Assembly: GCF_000169335.1 (NCBI RefSeq)
Contig: NZ_AAXW01000004.1
Location: forward strand, 124,001-188,000
Length of the DNA stretch: 64,000 nucleotides
Source of the DNA: Crocosphaera chwakensis CCY0110
GTDB taxonomy: Bacteria > Cyanobacteriota > Cyanobacteriia > Cyanobacteriales > Microcystaceae
Direction: 5' to 3'
Shown here: one piece after another, positions 33,259 to 42,951 of the stretch
Layout of the letters: every line of letters begins with the position of its first letter
Position numbering within the stretch: position 1 is the stretch's first letter
Program-made: the position numbers and the translations under genes
The notes under the pieces: model-generated
Databases searched by the model: none
What the model was told of the DNA's origin: nothing
Seen by the model: the letters and a program-made list of their open reading frames with translations, nothing else

Positions 33259-34687
33259 AGAAGGAATTACTAAAATAGAGTGCCTTCTCACCAGCGATCA
33301 TAATGTTGTTAAAGCGGCCATTGAACCGTTAGTTTCTCGCCGTTCCTTAGCTCTCTTATTACTGCAAAAAGATCCCTTATTATGGGAAAAAGTTCGTCAA
33401 AAAGAACCTAAATTTGAAGCAATTGAAAGGGTGATAGTATCGGTACAATCTCAATTTAGTGATCCCTTGGTGTTAGTGATAGCCAAAACCCGACATCAAG
33501 CTGCTAAAAAAATTGAAGAATCTGCCATTGTAAATATTAAGAAAAAAGCAACAGAAAGCGAAGAATTTTTTCATCGTTTAACCGTTAATCCTATCACCGG
33601 ATTTCCCTTACTCTTTTTGATTGCTTATATCGGAATTTATCAGTTTGTAGGTGGCTTTGGTTCAGGGGTTTTAGTGTATAACTTGGAAACGGCTTTTATT
33701 CAACAAATTGATCCCCTAATCAATGCGATCGCAAGTTGGTTATTACCTTGGACAATTCTTCAAGATTTAGTAGCCAATGATCAAGGTATTTTTACCTTAG
33801 GAATGCGTTACGTTATTGCTATTATTTTTCCCATTACGACTACTTTCTTTTTGCTTTTTTCTATTCTTGAAGATAGTGGTTATTTACCGAGAATTTCCCT
33901 ATTAGTTGATCATTTATTTAAAATGATTGGGTTATCGGGTCGTTCCATTATTCCCTTAATTTTAGGCTTAAGTTGTGGCAGCATGGGGTCATTAGTCACC
34001 CGTACCATTGAAAGTAAACGAGAACGTTTTATTGTTTCTTTACTCTTAGCTTTGGTTATTCCCTGTTCAGCACAATTGGGAATTTTTATCGGACTGCTTT
34101 CTCAAAATTTTATGGCCTTAGTTATCTGGGTAATTTGTATTACTTTTATTTTCGCTATTATTGGTTCATTAACCACTAAAGCATTACCAGGGAGTTTGTC
34201 CTATTTTTATATGGAAATACCTCCCTTACGTTTACCTCATCTTCGTTCTATTCTAACAAAAACCTATAGTAGAGTTCGCTGGTATTTAAGCGAAATTATC
34301 CCTTGGTTTATTTTAGCATCTGTTCTCATTTGGTTAGGAAAATTAACAGGATTATTATCTTTGTTAACAAAAGGAATAGAACCGATAATGTTAAAACTAG
34401 AACTTCCACCGGAAGCTTCAATAGTCTTTATTTACGGCTTTTTTCGACGAGATTATGGAGCAGCAGGAATGTTCGATTTACACCATTCTGGGGTATTAAT
34501 GGGGAGACAATTAGTGGTTTCTGCTGTTACCTTAACTTTATTTATTCCTTGTTTATCTCAATTCTTGTTTATGGTGAGGGAGCGAGGGCTAAAAACAACC
34601 ATTGCTTTAAGTAGTTTAGTGATTGTTTTTGCTTTTTCTATGGGCTATTGTTTGAACAAAGTATTACTAATTTTGGAGATAATCTAA
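33224..34687 (+). CDS. feoB: FeoB ferrous iron transporter, membrane part (frame 2 of 2)
   Basis: 487 residues in the +1 frame relative to the upstream ORF, overlapping it by 35 bp. After the helical region (residues ~1-115), there are eight or so membrane helices with the two gate repeats: LILGLSCGSMGSLVTRTIES and LALVIPCSAQLGIF. These deviate from the common GFGCxVPA and SCSARLP forms but keep the Cys. The junction reads naturally as one protein if a +1 shift occurs near 33230-33250 (...MANYVHIPTL/RYPTAIEEG). Either a true split/frameshifted gene or a sequence error. Confidence 0.88.
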   Translation: MSTFLRYPTAIEEGITKIECLLTSDHNVVKAAIEPLVSRRSLALLLLQKDPLLWEKVRQKEPKFEAIERVIVSVQSQFSDPLVLVIAKTRHQAAKKIEESAIVNIKKKATESEEFFHRLTVNPITGFPLLFLIAYIGIYQFVGGFGSGVLVYNLETAFIQQIDPLINAIASWLLPWTILQDLVANDQGIFTLGMRYVIAIIFPITTTFFLLFSILEDSGYLPRISLLVDHLFKMIGLSGRSIIPLILGLSCGSMGSLVTRTIESKRERFIVSLLLALVIPCSAQLGIFIGLLSQNFMALVIWVICITFIFAIIGSLTTKALPGSLSYFYMEIPPLRLPHLRSILTKTYSRVRWYLSEIIPWFILASVLIWLGKLTGLLSLLTKGIEPIMLKLELPPEASIVFIYGFFRRDYGAAGMFDLHHSGVLMGRQLVVSAVTLTLFIPCLSQFLFMVRERGLKTTIALSSLVIVFAFSMGYCLNKVLLILEII

Positions 34688-34941
34688 TGATGTTTACTCA
34701 AACCTTTACCATTGAATCCTCAGCCTTAAACCTGATGAAAGAAAAAGAAAAAGGCATTATTACACAGTTTAGGAAAAGCGATGAAACCTTACTAAGAAAA
34801 CTCATTGCGATTGGAATTATGCCAGGACTGTCTATTACTTTAGAACAAAAAACGCCTTCCTATGTGGTTAAAGTCGAGGGCACAAGGATTGCTTTAGATC
34901 GTTCTATTGCGAAGGCAATTTATGTCAGAAAAACAAAGTAA
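34687..34941 (+). CDS. feoA: FeoA-like SH3-domain protein
   Basis: 84 residues; ATG overlaps the feoB stop by one base (TAATG) and a second ATG follows at once. The SH3-like FeoA fold shows as ITQFRKSDETLLRKLIAIGIMPGLSITLEQ ... GTRIALDRSIAKAIYV. FeoA assists FeoB in ferrous iron uptake. Order feoB-feoA is reversed from the usual feoAB. Confidence 0.9.
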   Translation: MMFTQTFTIESSALNLMKEKEKGIITQFRKSDETLLRKLIAIGIMPGLSITLEQKTPSYVVKVEGTRIALDRSIAKAIYVRKTK

Positions 34942-35800
34942 GCTTTTCTCAGAATTATCGGTTGTTCAACCATTTATTTCAATAACAATGAAGTTAGCTA
35001 CGAAACAAAGTCACTCACAATTTGCATTTATTGTTTCTATTCCTATCGCTATTTTAGGGGGATTGATGGGATTAGGTGGCGCAGAGTTTCGTCTCCCTAT
35101 TTTAGCTGGACCTCTAGGATATTCTGCTCGGCAAGTCGTTCCTCTCAACTTAGCCATTAGTCTCATTACTATTCTAATTTCTTTATTAGTTAGAGGAAAA
35201 ATTTTATCTTTGTCAACGGTTATTCCCTACGGCCAAGTCATTATTTTTCTTATTATCGGTGCAATGATTATGGCGTTTATTGGAGCAAGTTGGGCTAAAC
35301 ATTTATCCAATGAAAAACTAGAAAGAATTATCTTAGTTTTTTTAATTATTATTGGTTGCGCCTTAATTATTGAAGGCTGTTTACCCGAAAGTTTACCAGC
35401 TTTAGTTCCTCCTATTCCTGGGTTACAAATAATTGTCGCTTTAAGTTGTGGCTTAATCATTGGTTTAGTCAGTAGTGTGTTAGGAGTCGCCGGGGGAGAA
35501 TTAATTATTCCTACCTTAATCTTTGCCTTTGGAGTGGACATAAAAATTGCAGGAACTAGCAGTTTACTGATTAGTTTACCCACCGTAATTGTCGGGTTAC
35601 TCAGGTATCATCATCAAGGCTCTTTTATCAATAAAGAACCCCTCAAAGAAACCGTTTTACCCATGAGTTTAGGATCGTTTATTGGTGCTATTATTGGTGC
35701 CTTATTAGTGGGGATTATCCCCTCTAACCTGCTAAAAATTGTCCTAGGTATTATCTTAAATATTGCAGCCTTAAAAGTGTTTCTACACAGCAAAGCTTAA
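34922..35800 (+). CDS. TauE/SafE-family (TSUP) membrane permease
   Basis: 292 residues from ATG 34922, overlapping feoA by 20 bp; ATG 34988 is an alternative. About eight membrane helices with the duplicated family pattern (AILGGLMGLGGAEFRLPIL, and LVSSVLGVAGGELIIPTLIF). Family members export or import sulphur oxyanions or organosulphur compounds, but the substrate here is unknown. Being inside feo-mod, it could move a sulphur or metal-related anion for nitrogenase; inference only. Confidence 0.85.
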   Translation: MSEKQSKLFSELSVVQPFISITMKLATKQSHSQFAFIVSIPIAILGGLMGLGGAEFRLPILAGPLGYSARQVVPLNLAISLITILISLLVRGKILSLSTVIPYGQVIIFLIIGAMIMAFIGASWAKHLSNEKLERIILVFLIIIGCALIIEGCLPESLPALVPPIPGLQIIVALSCGLIIGLVSSVLGVAGGELIIPTLIFAFGVDIKIAGTSSLLISLPTVIVGLLRYHHQGSFINKEPLKETVLPMSLGSFIGAIIGALLVGIIPSNLLKIVLGIILNIAALKVFLHSKA

Positions 35801-35829
35801 TTGTTTATTTATCTATGTAAGGAAGTGTC

Positions 35830-37785
35830 ATGACCTTAGATTTTTCTCCTGTTTGGATATCCTTAAAAACCGCAGCCTTAGCCACCCTGATCGCCTTTTT
35901 TCTAGGTGCGATCGCTGCTAGAAGTATGTTCAAATATCGGGGAAAAGCAAAAGGTTTAATCGATGGTATTTTTACCGCTCCCCTGGTACTTCCCCCCACT
36001 GTCGTCGGCTTTTTCCTATTATTATTGTTAGGAAAATATGGACCTATTGGTCGACTTTTAAGATTGTTTGATGTTACAATCATTTTTACATGGTATGCTG
36101 CAGTAATTGCAGCCACTGTTGTAGCCTTTCCCTTGATGTATAAGACAGCCTTGGGAGCCTTTCAACAGATCGATACCACTCTTTTGTCCTCTGCGAGAAC
36201 GTTAGGAGCTACAGAATTACAGGTATTCTGGAAAGTTCTCTTACCCTTAGCTAGACCCGGATTAATTGCCGGGGTATTACTCGCCTTTGCTCGCGCGTTA
36301 GGGGAGTTTGGAGCGACTCTGATGTTAGCTGGGAGTATTCCAGGCAGAACCCAAACCATCCCCATTGCTATCTTCTTTGCGGCCGAAAGTGGGGATATGG
36401 CAGAAGCCATGCTCTGGGTAAGTGTGATGTTAGGGTTATCCCTCTCCATTGTAGTCGCAGTAAACTACTGGAGCGATCGCCGTCCCGAAAAACGCATCAG
36501 GAAACGTGCTAAAGAAAGTCATCTTAGCTTAGTGGACGAAAGCTTACTCCCTTGGGATCATCCCGTTACCCCCTTAACCTGGGAATATACTCGTACGAAT
36601 GTTTTACCGACACCTATCGAATTAATTGTCGATATCCAGAAACAATTACCTGGTATTAAGATCAATGTTTCCTTTTCCACCAATCAACTGCCCCTAGGAC
36701 TCTTAGGAGGCTCTGGTGCTGGTAAAAGCTTCATTTTACGCTGTATTGCTGGTTTAGAAACCCCAGACCAGGGTTGTATTATTCTCAATGGTCGTGTCTT
36801 ATTCGACTCTCGCCGAGGAATTAATCTACCCATCCGCGATCGCCGAGTTGGCTTCTTATTCCAAAATTATGCCCTATTTCCCCACCTTACCGTTGCTCAA
36901 AATATCGCCTTTGGTCTACCGAAAGGGTTATCCTCTATAGCCATTCGTCAACGGGTCGAAAAACAACTAATTGCTATCCAATTACAAGGATTAGGCGATC
37001 GCTATCCACAAGAACTATCAGGAGGACAACAGCAACGAGTCGCTTTAGCCAGAGCCTTAGCCAGTGAACCGGACATTTTACTGCTCGATGAGCCATTTTC
37101 AGCCCTGGACACCTATTTACGAGATCAACTCGAAAAACTCCTAAGACTCAGTTTAACCCATTTTCCAGGGGCTACTCTCTTTGTTTCCCATAACCTAGAA
37201 GAAGCCTATCGTATTTGTCCTAACCTCTTAATCTTAGACGAAGGACAGATCATTGCCCAAGGACCAAAACAAGAAATTTTTGACTATCCCCATGACTTCC
37301 GAGTCGCGCAACTCACTGGATGTAAAAACTTCTCCCGTACCCTAGTTGCCTCAGAAAATGAGATTACTGCCCTTGACTGGGGATGTACCCTAAAAATTTA
37401 TGAACCCATTCCCCCCAAATTAGCCCATCTCGGTATTCGCGCCCATCAATTAACCTTTCCAGAGATTGATGGTCTTAAAGACGACTACAGCGACAATATT
37501 TTCACCTGTTGGCTCACCAGTCAAAGTGAAACCCAACACCGAACAACTTTATACCTGAAGTTAAATTCTGCCCCCACCAGTCCCTTCGACTATCACCTAC
37601 AGGCCGAAGTATTCAAAGACAAGTGGAATGAGTTAAAAGAACATCCTCAACCCTGGCGGATACAACTTCATCCCCTGCGCCTCATGCTACTACAGAATTC
37701 AAGCGGTTCTATATCTCTTGAATATCAACCTAGCCACTCGTCAAGAATGACTAGGGATGATCACTCTAACCAACAACCATCCTAA
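35830..37785 (+). CDS. modBC: fused molybdate ABC transporter permease-ATPase (ModB-ModC)
   Basis: 651 residues. Residues ~1-225 are the ModB permease with five to six helices (EAA loop: ALGEFGATLMLAG). Residues ~260-500 form ModC: Walker A GGSGAGKS near 296, signature ELSGGQQQRVALARAL near 393, Walker B DILLLDEPFSALD. Residues ~510-620 look TOBE-like (GIRAHQLTFPEID). Imports Mo for FeMo-co. No modA binding-protein gene is nearby. Start has a GGAAG box. Confidence 0.95.
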   Translation: MTLDFSPVWISLKTAALATLIAFFLGAIAARSMFKYRGKAKGLIDGIFTAPLVLPPTVVGFFLLLLLGKYGPIGRLLRLFDVTIIFTWYAAVIAATVVAFPLMYKTALGAFQQIDTTLLSSARTLGATELQVFWKVLLPLARPGLIAGVLLAFARALGEFGATLMLAGSIPGRTQTIPIAIFFAAESGDMAEAMLWVSVMLGLSLSIVVAVNYWSDRRPEKRIRKRAKESHLSLVDESLLPWDHPVTPLTWEYTRTNVLPTPIELIVDIQKQLPGIKINVSFSTNQLPLGLLGGSGAGKSFILRCIAGLETPDQGCIILNGRVLFDSRRGINLPIRDRRVGFLFQNYALFPHLTVAQNIAFGLPKGLSSIAIRQRVEKQLIAIQLQGLGDRYPQELSGGQQQRVALARALASEPDILLLDEPFSALDTYLRDQLEKLLRLSLTHFPGATLFVSHNLEEAYRICPNLLILDEGQIIAQGPKQEIFDYPHDFRVAQLTGCKNFSRTLVASENEITALDWGCTLKIYEPIPPKLAHLGIRAHQLTFPEIDGLKDDYSDNIFTCWLTSQSETQHRTTLYLKLNSAPTSPFDYHLQAEVFKDKWNELKEHPQPWRIQLHPLRLMLLQNSSGSISLEYQPSHSSRMTRDDHSNQQPS

Positions 37786-37803
37786 TACAAGGAGGACACT
37801 TAT

Positions 37804-38100
37804 ATGGCAAGTTTAACTGGCCTAACTTTTGGTAAACTCGATTGGATTCCTAAATTTGTTGATGCTATCAACAAAGATACTTGTCTTGGTTGCGGACGTT
37901 GTTTCAAAGTCTGTGGTCAAAACGTCTTAACCTTAATGGGGGTTAACGAAGACGGTGAGTTTGTAGACGAAGATGAAGATGACGACGATATCGAGCGTCA
38001 AGTCATGACCATTGCTAACAAAGCCAACTGCATCGGTTGTGAAGCTTGCGCCCGAATTTGTCCCAAAAATTGCTACACTCACGCCCCTTTACCTGCGTAA
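37804..38100 (+). CDS. fdxB: nif-specific ferredoxin III
   Basis: 98 residues with two [4Fe-4S] motifs: CLGCGRCFKVC (residues ~29-39) and CIGCEACARICP (~78-89), separated by a very acidic loop (DEDEDDDD). That is the FdxB/ferredoxin III layout found at the end of cyanobacterial nif regions. Starts 18 bp after modBC with a strong AAGGAGG box. Likely an electron carrier in nitrogenase assembly. Confidence 0.95.
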   Translation: MASLTGLTFGKLDWIPKFVDAINKDTCLGCGRCFKVCGQNVLTLMGVNEDGEFVDEDEDDDDIERQVMTIANKANCIGCEACARICPKNCYTHAPLPA

Positions 38101-38117
38101 GTCTCTTAGGTTAAGTT

Positions 38118-38138
38118 GGGTTGCGCTTCGGCGCACCC
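38118..38138 (+). terminator. terminator hairpin of the nif arm
   Basis: GGGTTGCGC-TTCG-GCGCACCC, a stem with one bulged T and a UUCG tetraloop, 17 bp past the fdxB stop, followed by TCTTACCTTTT. Good candidate for the end of the rightward nif transcription unit. Confidence 0.6.
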
Positions 38139-38256
38139 TCTTACCTTTTGGGAAAGCAACGTTTCAGGAACGTTCTGATATTTTTAACTTTCATCTGTTT
38201 TAACTATTATTGGTTTCCTAAACTTAAAGAAATTTGGCTCTGGTTCTTGATCAGAA

Positions 38257-38694
38257 TTACTGTCTTGACGACTTATAATCATGACTCGATTCATTGGTAA
38301 TGGCATCTTCTACCGATGACTTTTTTTGTTGAGTAGAAGACACTGAATCAGATTGATTAATTGGAGTCAATTGACGTTGAAGTGATGACGTTTCTGGTGA
38401 GAGATGAATTTGAATCGTAGGACCAGAACTAGCTAAACGAATTATCATGCCATCTATAGCTTGTTTTTGACTAATTAATTCTCCATTTATATAAGTGCCA
38501 TTCGTTCCCAAATTAACGACTTGCCAGTGGTTGTCTTCATAGCGAATTTCTAAATGATGACGAGAAACTACAGCACTGTAAAGAACTACCTCATTATTCG
38601 TAGAACGACCAATGCGAATGGTCGCTGTTGTCTTAAATGTCCAACTTTGGATAGGTTTGGTATTGGTGGGATGGAGTAAAGTTAGAGTAATCAC
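38257..38694 (-). CDS. FHA-domain protein
   Basis: 145 residues; the forkhead-associated phosphothreonine-binding domain fills residues ~25-95, with IRIGRSTNNEVVL, SRHHLEI and NLGTNGTYINGELI, all diagnostic residues present. The C-terminal ~45 residues are Ser/Thr/Gln-rich and disordered, so it is probably itself a Ser/Thr-kinase target. Faces the nif arm convergently. Partner unknown. Confidence 0.9.
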   Translation of the reverse strand: MITLTLLHPTNTKPIQSWTFKTTATIRIGRSTNNEVVLYSAVVSRHHLEIRYEDNHWQVVNLGTNGTYINGELISQKQAIDGMIIRLASSGPTIQIHLSPETSSLQRQLTPINQSDSVSSTQQKKSSVEDAITNESSHDYKSSRQ

Positions 38695-38936
38695 CGAAAT
38701 TCTAGTTTATAGAGGGGGTTTCATAGCTGAGTGTTAATCAAGTGCCTCAATAAAAAGGATCACACAGTGTTGAAACTTATTCCTATCATAAATCGTTGTT
38801 AAGACTATACAATGAATTCTTAGAAAAAATTGAGTTACACAGTGACCACAGTTAATTTTATCGGTCACTGTTCACTGTTTAATGCTAAGTTCGCTGAAGC
38901 CGTTCCCATTATCTTTGGCTCAATATCAAGCTCAAA

Positions 38937-39212
38937 TTAGAGAACGCCAGCATTGGATAACCCTAAGATAATTCCTGCTCCTAGAATATGGCCAAAACTA
39001 GCAGTTGCCAAAAGTTCTGGGAGTCCAAATTTTTTCTTTGATGCTAACTGAGGTAAAGGAAGTTCAGGACCTGCGCCGGTTTTTTGGATGGCAAAATAAC
39101 CCAGAACAAAGCTAAATAGATTAGCTGTAATCATAATCATCCCGATAGATAAGTTCCAGGGGGTAGTGGCCGCAGAGTTAGCCTGAGCAAGTATGATGAT
39201 ATGGGAGAGCAT
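38937..39212 (-). CDS. psaK: photosystem I subunit X (PsaK)
   Basis: 91 residues with two membrane helices (NLSIGMIMITANLFSFVLGYFA and ATASFGHILGAGIILGLSNAGVL) and the cytoplasmic loop with KFGLPELL. Short N-terminus with QANSAATT precedes the first helix. PsaK lies at the periphery of PSI and binds antenna chlorophylls. Its presence shows that the host makes oxygen. Divergent from trpF. Confidence 0.95.
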   Translation of the reverse strand: MLSHIIILAQANSAATTPWNLSIGMIMITANLFSFVLGYFAIQKTGAGPELPLPQLASKKKFGLPELLATASFGHILGAGIILGLSNAGVL

Positions 39213-39324
39213 GGGTTAAACTCCTGTTTGAATGTATGACTGTAAACAAGAGGCATTATAAGGATCTCTGTTGAAAAAAATTCACTTTGTTTGAATACTT
39301 AACAATTATTAGGAGTTAGGGAGA

Positions 39325-39957
39325 ATGCGAGTTAAAATTTGTGGGATAACTCAAGCTCAGCAAGGGCAAGCGATCGCAGCCTTGGGAGCTACTGCTTTAG
39401 GGTTTATTTGTGTGGAGCGATCGCCTCGTTACGTGGATGCTCAACACATTCAGCAAATTATTCAAACCCTACCAACAACAGTTGATCGCATCGGCGTTTT
39501 TGCTAATGCTAGTTTAACAGATATTGAAGGGGTTTTAGGGATAGCTCAATTAACGGGAATACAACTTCATGGAGACGAACCCCCTGAATTTTGCGCTCAA
39601 GTCAAACAATTATTTCCTCACCTGGAAATTATTAAGGCATTTAGAGTTAACACGGTAGAATCTTTGTCCCCTATCTCTGAATATGTGGAGATGATTGATA
39701 CATTGCTTTTAGATGCTTATCATCCTCAACAGTTAGGAGGAACAGGTAAAACTTTAAATTGGGATATGTTGGACAAATTTCGCCCTGCTCAACCTTGGTT
39801 TTTGGCCGGCGGATTAACTGCTGATAATATTTTACAAGCTCTCGATAGTTTAACGCCGGATGGTATTGATTTATCCAGTGGGGTTGAGCGATCGCCTGGG
39901 GATAAAGATATTCCTAAAGTAACTCAATTATTAAACAATTTAAGTAAGATAAACTGA
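39325..39957 (+). CDS. trpF: phosphoribosylanthranilate isomerase
   Basis: 210 residues: MRVKICGITQAQQGQAI start (catalytic Cys7), GIQLHGDEPPEFC, LLLDAYHPQQLGGTGKTLNWD, FLAGGLTADNI and GIDLSSGVERSPGDKD all fit TrpF, the tryptophan-pathway isomerase forming CdRP. TIM barrel, single gene as is usual in cyanobacteria. Catalytic Asp present at LLLDAYH. Confidence 0.96.
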   Translation: MRVKICGITQAQQGQAIAALGATALGFICVERSPRYVDAQHIQQIIQTLPTTVDRIGVFANASLTDIEGVLGIAQLTGIQLHGDEPPEFCAQVKQLFPHLEIIKAFRVNTVESLSPISEYVEMIDTLLLDAYHPQQLGGTGKTLNWDMLDKFRPAQPWFLAGGLTADNILQALDSLTPDGIDLSSGVERSPGDKDIPKVTQLLNNLSKIN

Positions 39958-40270
39958 GAAACTACCTTAATCACTTCTCTTGTTTGTTACAAAAAACTTC
40001 AAATATTAAATAATTACTAAGTTGGGTTAACAAAATTCATCTAAGTATATTAAAATTTAATTAAAAATAAAAATTCTATTGTATCTAGTTAGTTAACAAA
40101 AACTTACCAAAGATAATTGGCAACAGTTTCCATGTCTTATTGTCTGGGTTTTGTTCCTTAATCTAAAATCTAATTACTCAAAGAATATCTAAATACTGTT
40201 GCTTTTAATTTGTTAATAACTATTATATTTGTCTTACAAACGTCTCTCCAATAAAAGGAATAAAACAATT
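39958..40270. other. 313-bp AT-rich spacer ahead of the glutamate/leucine dehydrogenase gene
   Basis: No gene seen. Strongly AT-rich with TTAACAAA-type repeats (~40026, 40092). A Shine-Dalgarno AAAAGGAA lies at ~40253-40260 for the ATG at 40271. Promoter expected here but not identifiable with confidence; no GTA-N8-TAC site found. Confidence 0.4.
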
Positions 40271-41563
40271 ATGAATGGACTACTTGCTGATGCTAGTACG
40301 AGGCTGGAAAAAGCTTTAAAATATACATCAATTTCTGAGGATGCCAGTGAACGGTTAAAGCATCCTAAATCTAGTTTAAGTGTTTCGATTCCTGTAAGAA
40401 TGGATGATGGTTCTTTACGGATTTTTCAAGGGTATCGAGTGCGTTACGACGACACAAGAGGGCCGGGAAAAGGGGGGGTTCGTTATCATCCCAATGTGAG
40501 CATGGATGAAGTACAATCTTTAGCCTTTTGGATGACGTTTAAATGTGCTTTATTAAACTTACCTTTTGGGGGAGCAAAAGGGGGAATTACCCTTAACCCA
40601 AAGGAGTTATCAAAACAAGAATTAGAACGGTTGAGTCGCGGTTATATTGAAGCGATCGCCGATTTTATTGGCCCTGATATTGACATCCTTGCACCTGATG
40701 TTTATACCAATCAAATGATTATGGGTTGGATGATGGACCAATATAGTATTATTCAGCGAAAAATTAGCCCAGGTGTTGTCACTGGTAAACCTTTAACTAT
40801 GGGAGGTAGTCAAGGAAGAGATACAGCAACGGGAACGGGTGCTTATTATGTGATACAAACCATTCTTCCTAAGTTTGAATTAATACCAGAAAAGACAACA
40901 GTTGCGGTACAAGGGTTTGGAAAAGCTGGTTCTGTTGTAGCGGAATTATTAGCTAAATCAGGTTATAAAGTAGTAGCAGTCAGTGACTCAAAAGGAGGAA
41001 TTTATACAGAAAATGGCTTAGATATTCTCAGCATCCGTAATTATAAAAAAGAACATCGAGGTATTACAGCTATTTATTGTGAAGATACCGTCTGCGATAT
41101 TGGAGAACATGAAAATATTACGAATGAGCAGTTATTAGAATTGGATGTTGATGTTTTGATTCCGGCTGCTTTAGAAAATCAAATAACAGCAGAAAATTCT
41201 AATAATATCAAAGCAAAATTTATTTTTGAAGTTGCTAATGGTCCGATTACTTCTGCTGCTGATTCTATTTTAGATAAGAAAGGAATTTATGTTTTTCCTG
41301 ATATTTTGATTAATGCTGGAGGGGTAACAGTTAGTTATTTTGAATGGGTACAAAATCGCAGTGGTTTGTATTGGACAAGAACTGAAGTTAATGAACGAAT
41401 GAAAGACAAAATGATGACAGAAGCGGAACAAGTTTGGGCGATCGCACAGAAAGATGGCGTTTCCATGCGAACCGCTGCTTATATTCATGCTTTAAATCGT
41501 TTAGGGGACGCATTGGATGCAAAAGGAACGAGAGATTATTATGTGAATGGTTCCCCTCATTAA
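40271..41563 (+). CDS. gdhA: Glu/Leu/Phe/Val dehydrogenase (glutamate dehydrogenase-like)
   Basis: 430 residues from the ATG at 40271 with an AAAAGGA box; the longer frame from 40229 lacks one. The catalytic motif is LNLPFGGAKGGITLNP (Lys in the G-G-A-K-G-G site), GPGKGGVRYHPNVS is upstream, and VQGFGKAGSVVAELLA is the NAD(P)-binding Rossmann. It should interconvert glutamate (or a branched amino acid) and 2-oxo acid. Substrate cannot be fixed from sequence alone; the gdhA symbol is tentative. Confidence 0.88.
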   Translation: MNGLLADASTRLEKALKYTSISEDASERLKHPKSSLSVSIPVRMDDGSLRIFQGYRVRYDDTRGPGKGGVRYHPNVSMDEVQSLAFWMTFKCALLNLPFGGAKGGITLNPKELSKQELERLSRGYIEAIADFIGPDIDILAPDVYTNQMIMGWMMDQYSIIQRKISPGVVTGKPLTMGGSQGRDTATGTGAYYVIQTILPKFELIPEKTTVAVQGFGKAGSVVAELLAKSGYKVVAVSDSKGGIYTENGLDILSIRNYKKEHRGITAIYCEDTVCDIGEHENITNEQLLELDVDVLIPAALENQITAENSNNIKAKFIFEVANGPITSAADSILDKKGIYVFPDILINAGGVTVSYFEWVQNRSGLYWTRTEVNERMKDKMMTEAEQVWAIAQKDGVSMRTAAYIHALNRLGDALDAKGTRDYYVNGSPH

Positions 41564-41606
41564 GTGATTGAGATCAATTTGTCTTAACCCAAAAATAATT
41601 TATCAG

Positions 41607-41634
41607 TCTCCTTATCATCCATAAGGAGATTTTT
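41607..41634 (+). terminator. Rho-independent terminator
   Basis: TCTCCTTAT-CATCC-ATAAGGAGA followed by TTTTT: nine pairs, five-base loop, textbook U-tract. Ends the dehydrogenase transcript. Confidence 0.9.
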
Positions 41635-41708
41635 ATCATTTTTGGAGTCTTTTATCTAAAATGTTAATATGATAGTGATCAAATAGATCAAATACAGTTA
41701 CAAAAATT

Positions 41709-42794
41709 ATGTCTAGTCATTATCCTAATCAAATAAAAAATTCTTCTTGGTTATTTTATGGTTTAATTTTTCCTATTGTTGTCTTAAATATTATCGTTTT
41801 TATTTTCGTATTTCAACAGTTTAAAAGTGTTTTTTATTCTTTTACTATTGCCAGTTTCTTAGCTTTATTATTACATCATCCTATTATTTTCTTAGAAAAG
41901 AAGTTAGGTTTAAGTAAACTGTATGCCATTTTATTAGTTTTTTTAAGCTTTACGTTGATATTTTCTGTAATCGGAATTATTTTAGTTCCTATTATTGTCA
42001 TAAAATTTTCTGCATTGTTAAGTATCTTACCTGATTGGATTCAATCCACTAGCATTAAAATTAATAATATAAGTTATTGGTTTAATAGTAACAATTCTCT
42101 CGTTGATAGTCAGACAATTATCACTAAATTAACTGATAGTTTTCAGGATCAACTACAAAATTTTATTCAAGGATTTCCTAACTTTATTTTTGGGACAATT
42201 GGTAACTTATTAAGTATTTTTTTGATAGCAGTTTTAACAATTTTTTTCTTATTTTATGGTAATTCATTTTTGAAAAATTGTTTGCATTCTTGGTTTTCTT
42301 CTGATGTTGGGGAAATGATACATAAAACCCTTTATCGTAATTTTAATAGTTATCTTCTCAATCAAGTGGTCTTATCTACTGTGTTAACTATTGTTATGAT
42401 TCCTACTTTATATCTATTAAAAGCTCCTTTTGCATTATTATTTGGGTTAACTATTGGCGCATTTGGTTTAGTTCCATTTGGGGCAACTTTAAGCATTTTA
42501 GCAGTGAGTATTATTTTATTTTTAGGTAATATTTGGATTGGTTTAAGAGTATTATTGGTTTTAATCATAATTGACCAGATTATTGAAAATATTTTACCCC
42601 CTCGTTTATTGGGTAAACTCACTGGACTTAATCCTATTATCATTCTCTTTTCTGTTATGGTAGGGGCAACGTTAGGAGATTTTGTCGGGTTAATTACTGC
42701 TGTTCCCATTGCTGCAACGACAAAAAGTTTATTTAATCATTGGAGTCAATCAAACACACAAGAGTTAGAAAAGATTTTCTCTCAGTCTAGCTAA
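41709..42794 (+). CDS. AI-2E-family transporter (PerM/YhhT-type)
   Basis: 361 residues with about seven or eight membrane helices: two near the N-terminus, a long soluble loop (residues ~105-150), and a C-terminal set including LIIIDQIIENILPPRLLGKLTGLNPI, the hallmark of the AI-2E family. Members are proposed exporters of small molecules or Na+/H+ antiporters. Substrate unknown. Gene is AT-rich; no operon partners. Confidence 0.9.
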   Translation: MSSHYPNQIKNSSWLFYGLIFPIVVLNIIVFIFVFQQFKSVFYSFTIASFLALLLHHPIIFLEKKLGLSKLYAILLVFLSFTLIFSVIGIILVPIIVIKFSALLSILPDWIQSTSIKINNISYWFNSNNSLVDSQTIITKLTDSFQDQLQNFIQGFPNFIFGTIGNLLSIFLIAVLTIFFLFYGNSFLKNCLHSWFSSDVGEMIHKTLYRNFNSYLLNQVVLSTVLTIVMIPTLYLLKAPFALLFGLTIGAFGLVPFGATLSILAVSIILFLGNIWIGLRVLLVLIIIDQIIENILPPRLLGKLTGLNPIIILFSVMVGATLGDFVGLITAVPIAATTKSLFNHWSQSNTQELEKIFSQSS

Positions 42795-42951
42795 TAGTTG
42801 ATGAAATTAAATTGGCATAAAATAAGCGAATATAAACTCAGAAACGACTTAATCATCATCACCACTTATTAAAAATGTTGATTTTTTAGTCAACTCAGAT
42901 TCTCAAAGCTTGATCTTACCAGCTTTTCCTAATTCTTGTCACCCCGTCAAC

